From assembly GCA_019912885.1 (NCBI GenBank), contig JAIOHV010000213.1, forward strand, positions 1 to 44,015: 44,015 nucleotides of DNA, read 5' to 3'. Positions within the stretch are counted from its first letter, which is position 1. Each line of letters begins with the position of its first letter. Under the pieces are notes generated by a model. The model saw nothing but the letters and a program-made list of their open reading frames with translations, searched no databases and was not told the origin of the DNA. The stretch is from a bacterium (GTDB lineage Bacteria; Lernaellota; Lernaellaia; JACKCT01). Position numbers and translations under genes: made by a program. This document shows positions 41,047-44,015 of the stretch, in pieces.

Positions 41047-42787
41047 TCCCCGCGCCGCCCCGCGCGAGGGCGCGCTGGCCCTTTTCCTCGTGCTTCTTTC
41101 GCTTGTCGCCTACGCGCGCGCGCTGCCCGCGCCGTATATGTGGGACGACGTGTCGCTCATTGCCGACAATCCGGCGCTCGAAGATCCCGCGAACATCCTT
41201 CGCTATTTCGTGGAGGACCTCGGCCACTTCAATCAATCGCCGCGCGACATGGGCTTCTATCGCCCGATGCAGGCGCTCACGTTTCACCTGGAGGCGATGA
41301 CTTTCGGCAAGCGCGCACCGGTGCATCGCGCGATCAACGCGCTCTGGCACGGTGTCGCCGCCGCGTCGATCTTCTTTCTGGCGCGCGCGTTCGCGCTACC
41401 GCTTGGCGTCGCGTTTTTCACCGGACTGCTCTTCGTACTGCATCCGCTCGCGACGGAGCAGGTGGCCCTTGTCGCCAATCGCGGCGGCGTCATGGCCGGC
41501 GCGCTCTATCTCGCCGTGCTCGCGCTGCTCGCGCGCGCGGCGACGAACGGCGAACTTGTCATCCTGAGCCGTCCCTTTGTCATCCTGAGCGAAGCGAAGG
41601 ATCTCGCCACACGCCGGACAACGCGCGCGTTTGCCCTCGCGCTTGCGCTCTACGCGATCGCCCTGCTGACGAAGGACGAAGCGCTCACACTCGCCGCGCC
41701 GGCGGCGGCGCTGGCGTTCTTTCTACCGGCGGCGCGAATCGGTGCGCGGAAGGAGATCCTTTGCTTCGCTCAGGATGACGGATGCGGAGAGCGGCTTCGG
41801 CTGGCTGCACGTCTGGCTGGCCCCGTCGCGGCGCTTGCGCTCGCGTACGTCGTTTGGCGGTGGTTCGTGCTCGACATCTCGCACGGGGGCCGCATCGAGG
41901 TGACATTTCCGCTCGCGACGCGCGTCGCGGCCATTCCCGCGATCGCGCTCAAGGCGTTCGCGCTCGCGTTCGTACCGACGAATCTGCGAGCGATCCGCAC
42001 CGCGGACATCGCCTCGCTCGCCTCGCCGGGCGTCGCCATCGGAGCGACGCTCGTATGGATCGCGATCTTCTTTGCCGCGTGGCGCGCCCGCCGCGCCGCG
42101 CCGATCGTGCCGTTCGCGGCGCTGCTTTTCGCCGCGACGATGGCGCCGTCATCGGGACTCGTGCCGCTTCTTCGCCCGATTGCCGAGCACTACTACTACC
42201 TTCCCACGGCGGCGATGTGCCTGGCGATGGGCGGCGTGATTGGAGTCCTGATCGAGCGCCCCGGATGGCGAATCCGCCGTGGAATCGCGGTCGGCGCGGC
42301 GTCGGCGGTTGTCGTCATTTTTGGCGTCATGACGTGGCAGCGCCTTGGCGCGTGGACAAGCGAAGAGGCGCTATGGCGCGACAACTTCTCAAAGGAACCC
42401 CGCAACACGCACGTCATGAACAACCTCGGTACGCTCGCGGCGATCCGCGGCGACTCGCAGGAGGCCTTCCAGATGTTTCGCGCCGCGGCGTTCACCGGCG
42501 AGCCGAACCCGAAGGCGCTCGCCAATCTCGCGCGGGCCGCGATCGATCTTGGCCAATATCCCGACGCCGCGCGGGCGCTCGATTTGTTGCTCGCGAATCG
42601 GCCGAAAGATCGAAAGGCATGGTTTTCGCTTGGACGCCTGTCGGTACGCGCCGCGACGGACAGCGCGCGCGACAGAATCGAAAGTATCCGCGCCCGCGCG
42701 GGCGAAAACGCGGATGCGGCATCGGTTTTCGATACCGGCGTTGCGTACGAGCGTTCGCAAATCGCGAAGGAATCTTCAGCGCCATGA
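41039..42787 (+). CDS. TMTC-like membrane protein with C-terminal TPRs, containing in-frame repeat arms
   Basis: I use the ATG at 41039; one three codons before and a GTG at 40997 are alternatives. The 582-residue product has about ten helices and the TMTC/PMT-like early motif MWDDVSLIADNPALED in the first periplasmic loop, then FYRPMQALTFHLE. Near 235 there is LLTKDEALTLAAPAA, matching the family's conserved lysine-acid step. The C-terminal 130 residues are soluble and TPR-like (HVMNNLGTLAAIRGDSQEAF onwards). Such proteins are thought to glycosylate proteins from a lipid-linked sugar. Two loops are encoded by inverted copies of the 27-base repeat (VILSEAKDL and EILCFAQDD), so part of the protein is repeat-derived. 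ATGA couples it to the next gene's alternative start. Confidence 0.75.
   Translation: MSIPRAAPREGALALFLVLLSLVAYARALPAPYMWDDVSLIADNPALEDPANILRYFVEDLGHFNQSPRDMGFYRPMQALTFHLEAMTFGKRAPVHRAINALWHGVAAASIFFLARAFALPLGVAFFTGLLFVLHPLATEQVALVANRGGVMAGALYLAVLALLARAATNGELVILSRPFVILSEAKDLATRRTTRAFALALALYAIALLTKDEALTLAAPAAALAFFLPAARIGARKEILCFAQDDGCGERLRLAARLAGPVAALALAYVVWRWFVLDISHGGRIEVTFPLATRVAAIPAIALKAFALAFVPTNLRAIRTADIASLASPGVAIGATLVWIAIFFAAWRARRAAPIVPFAALLFAATMAPSSGLVPLLRPIAEHYYYLPTAAMCLAMGGVIGVLIERPGWRIRRGIAVGAASAVVVIFGVMTWQRLGAWTSEEALWRDNFSKEPRNTHVMNNLGTLAAIRGDSQEAFQMFRAAAFTGEPNPKALANLARAAIDLGQYPDAARALDLLLANRPKDRKAWFSLGRLSVRAATDSARDRIESIRARAGENADAASVFDTGVAYERSQIAKESSAP
41579..41779 (+). repeat. 27-bp inverted-repeat arms inside a coding sequence, locus 4
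   Basis: The left arm (41579-41605, GTCATCCTGAGCGAAGCGAA onwards) and right arm (41753-41779, its inverted copy with one difference) are separated by 147 bases of coding DNA. A partial copy of the first 13 bases sits at 41558. The frame stays open across all three. Confidence 0.92.
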
Positions 42788-42837
42788 TGCGCGTTCGTGT
42801 TAACCTTCGCGGCGGCGGACTCGTCGAATCGCGTAGG

Positions 42838-42890
42838 TTTATTTTCGGCGGTACACAGGGAGCACAGGGAAGCCACAGGGGACACGGAGT
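42838..42890 (+). repeat. GGTACACAG...CACAGGGGACACGG element, copy 2
   Basis: TTCGGCGGTACACAGGGAGC followed by an AGCCACAGGGGACACGG stretch closely matches the reverse complement of 15044-15091. It forms the region just before the esterase start. Confidence 0.75.
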
Positions 42891-42891
42891 A

Positions 42892-43785
42892 ATGACATTG
42901 GGGCACGTGAAATTCAATTCTTCGCGCTCTTTGCGCCTTCTTTGCGCCTTCGCGGTTTTCTTCGTCATCGCGCCGTCCGGCTGCGGGCTCATGGGTGCGC
43001 CGCCGGCGTCGTCTTCGTCCGACGTTCGCGTCGTCAATGACATCACGTATTACAAGGGCAACCCCATCGACGCGGTTGCGCACATGCTCGATCTCTACCT
43101 GCCGCGCGAGGGCAAGGACTGGCCCGTCGTCGTCCTGATTCACGGCGGCGCGTGGTTTGCCGGCAACAAGCGCTACGTCGCGCCGCTGGCGATGGAGTTG
43201 GCGCGAAACGGCATCGCGGTCGCCAGCGCGAACTACCGCCTGACGCCGCGCGTGCGCCACCCGGGCCACGTGAAGGATGTCGCGCGCGCGATCGCGTGGG
43301 TGCGGCGAAACATCGACCGCTACGACGGCAACCCGGACGCGCTGTTTCTCGCCGGGCATTCGGCCGGCGGGCATCTGGTGTCGCTCGTCGCGCTCGATCG
43401 CGGCTATCTAGGTGAGCACGGCATCGACCCGGACACGGACATCGCGGGCGTGATGCCGATCTCCGGCGTGTACGAGATTGACACCGACGTGCTCGAGCCC
43501 GCGTTCGGCAATGATCGCGACGATTGGCGCGACGCGTCGCCCATCGAGCACGTGCATCCCAGCGCGCCGCCGTTTTTCGTCTTCTTCGCCGAGCACGAGA
43601 TGCAAGGCGACATCCCGCTCGTCGCGCAGGCGGGGGATTTCTTTGACGCGCTCATCGACGAGGGCGTGCCGGCGTATATCCGCGAGATTCGCGGCGCGAA
43701 CCACGACACCATCGTGACGCAGACAAACGGCCCGGCGGGCACGACCGCGAAGGAGATGGTGAAGTTCGTCGAGCAATATGAGTAA
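42892..43785 (+). CDS. Lipoprotein alpha/beta-hydrolase (carboxylesterase, HSL-like)
   Basis: I use the ATG at 42892 (GGAG just before), giving 297 residues; a GTG at 42907 would also fit. A short signal (SRSLRLLCAFAVFFVIAPSG, Cys next) suggests a lipoprotein. The hydrolase has the HSL oxyanion motif LIHGGAWFAGNKR near 80-92, the nucleophile in FLAGHSAGGHLVSLVALD near 144-161 (Ser), Asp in FFAEHEMQGDIP and His in EIRGANHDTIV near 274. It should hydrolyse short-chain esters outside the cytosol. The signal peptide lies within a CTTTGCGCC repeat, and the 5' region is a CACAGGG repeat, so both leader and start are repeat-derived. Confidence 0.82.
   Translation: MTLGHVKFNSSRSLRLLCAFAVFFVIAPSGCGLMGAPPASSSSDVRVVNDITYYKGNPIDAVAHMLDLYLPREGKDWPVVVLIHGGAWFAGNKRYVAPLAMELARNGIAVASANYRLTPRVRHPGHVKDVARAIAWVRRNIDRYDGNPDALFLAGHSAGGHLVSLVALDRGYLGEHGIDPDTDIAGVMPISGVYEIDTDVLEPAFGNDRDDWRDASPIEHVHPSAPPFFVFFAEHEMQGDIPLVAQAGDFFDALIDEGVPAYIREIRGANHDTIVTQTNGPAGTTAKEMVKFVEQYE
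42920..42960 (+). repeat. CTTTGCGCC repeat encoding a signal peptide
   Basis: CTTCGCGCTCTTTGCGCCTT, then CTTTGCGCCTTCGCGGTTTT, with related strings at 17457 (TTTGTGTCCTTTGTGCC) and, inverted, at 43832-43860. It codes for residues SRSLRLLCAFAVFF of the esterase. Confidence 0.7.
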
Positions 43786-43792
43786 GGCCGAG

Positions 43793-43835
43793 GCTGAAAG
43801 ACTGAAAGGCTGAAAGGTCATGCGCATCGCACCGC
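43793..43835 (-). repeat. Composite repeat element, copy C (partial)
   Basis: Three GCTGAAAG octamers are followed by GTCATGCGCATCGCACCGCG, which matches the octamer end and part of the hairpin core of copies A and B in inverted sense. A CGCGAAGACGCGAAGAACGC string follows, related to the CTTTGCG repeats. Confidence 0.65.
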
Positions 43836-43880
43836 GAAGACGCGAAGAACGCAAAGGACGCCGGGCGCTTGTCACCCTGA

Positions 43881-44015
43881 ACTACTATAGCGAAAATTCT
43901 TGTTGGGAGTCGCAGAAGCTACGGTCGGCGTCGGCTATGCGGCGTGTAGCAGCTGTTTGAGGCTGGCGTTGCGCGTGGCTTGCAGGGCGGTGATGAGCAG
44001 TCGTCCGCGGTCGGT
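43881..44015 (-). mobile_element. Probable insertion sequence, right edge cut by window
   Basis: At 43871 the string TTGTCACCCTGA, typical of the inverted-repeat element, is broken and followed by a new sequence starting about 43881 (ACTACTATAGCGAAAATTCT). This sequence contains the end of a minus-strand ORF that looks like the C-terminus of a transposase. The lower GC of the first 30 bases also suggests a separate origin. The full element lies outside the window. Confidence 0.5.
43935..44015 (-). CDS. Possible transposase C-terminus, partial
   Basis: The minus-strand frame is open from the window edge to a TAG at 43935-43937: 26 residues reading TDRGRLLITALQATRNASLK followed by QLLHAA. The Arg/Leu-rich helix and its position at the break in a repeat suggest a transposase end, but too little is visible to name the family. 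Confidence 0.4.
   Translation of the reverse strand, partial: TDRGRLLITALQATRNASLKQLLHAA

Noticed and set aside
41782-42891. Extension of the esterase reading frame upstream to 41782
   Set aside because: This part overlaps the TMTC-like gene in another frame, is Arg-rich and lacks any domain. The esterase starts near its signal peptide.

Overview
The window is high-GC DNA from a Gram-negative-type bacterium. It carries many Sec/lipobox lipoproteins whose mature ends begin with long aspartate runs, two large secreted Cys/Asp-rich proteins with MopE-like repeats, and a very dense load of short intergenic repeats. This fits a deltaproteobacterial or Myxococcota-like lineage, or a related candidate phylum. 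No rRNA or other taxonomic marker is present, so the placement is tentative. I saw no tRNA, CRISPR array or prophage.

Layout. 1-4907 (+): the 3' end of a PseG/SpsG-like gene, an RDD membrane protein, then a tight three-gene cassette of a C39-like cysteine peptidase, an RLAN/RimK-type ATP-grasp ligase and a GCS2-type carboxylate-amine ligase. This cassette is predicted to make or attach a small peptide. 5197-12776: an Asp-rich lipoprotein, a grpE-dnaK operon (-), an ornithine aminotransferase-like gene (+) and a second Asp-rich lipoprotein ended by a strong terminator. 13042-19567: an orphan C5 DNA methyltransferase, a SpoIIAA-like protein, a repeat-filled gap of 0.7 kb and two tandem paralogous secreted Cys-rich proteins (-). 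19734-26033: a methyltransferase, an ArsA-like ATPase, a small membrane protein overlapping an SGNH hydrolase, an APH-fold kinase, a CBS-domain protein and a FAD oxidoreductase fused to a Rieske domain. 26415-28994 (-): transketolase and pyrophosphatase in one operon.

29168-36667 holds two separate AbiE-like (type IV) toxin-antitoxin cassettes, each with an inverted repeat at the antitoxin start. Between them lie a CxxCH lipoprotein, a membrane protein, an alpha/alpha-toroid-like protein that seems to start at AUC, and a beta-propeller lipoprotein. 36761-43785: a DUF374 acyltransferase, a GH114-like lipoprotein, a Gfo/Idh/MocA oxidoreductase, an LL-diaminopimelate aminotransferase-like enzyme, a TMTC-like membrane protein with TPRs, and a lipoprotein esterase. 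The right edge enters what looks like an insertion sequence.

The most unusual theme is the repeats. At least seven families of 7-9 bp imperfect tandem repeats, an inverted-repeat element with 27-bp arms, and a composite element of about 100 bp (heptamer array, hairpin core, octamer array) recur in the gaps. Several have been built into genes: two supply start codons, one encodes most of a signal peptide, and one inverted-repeat pair lies in frame inside the TMTC-like gene.
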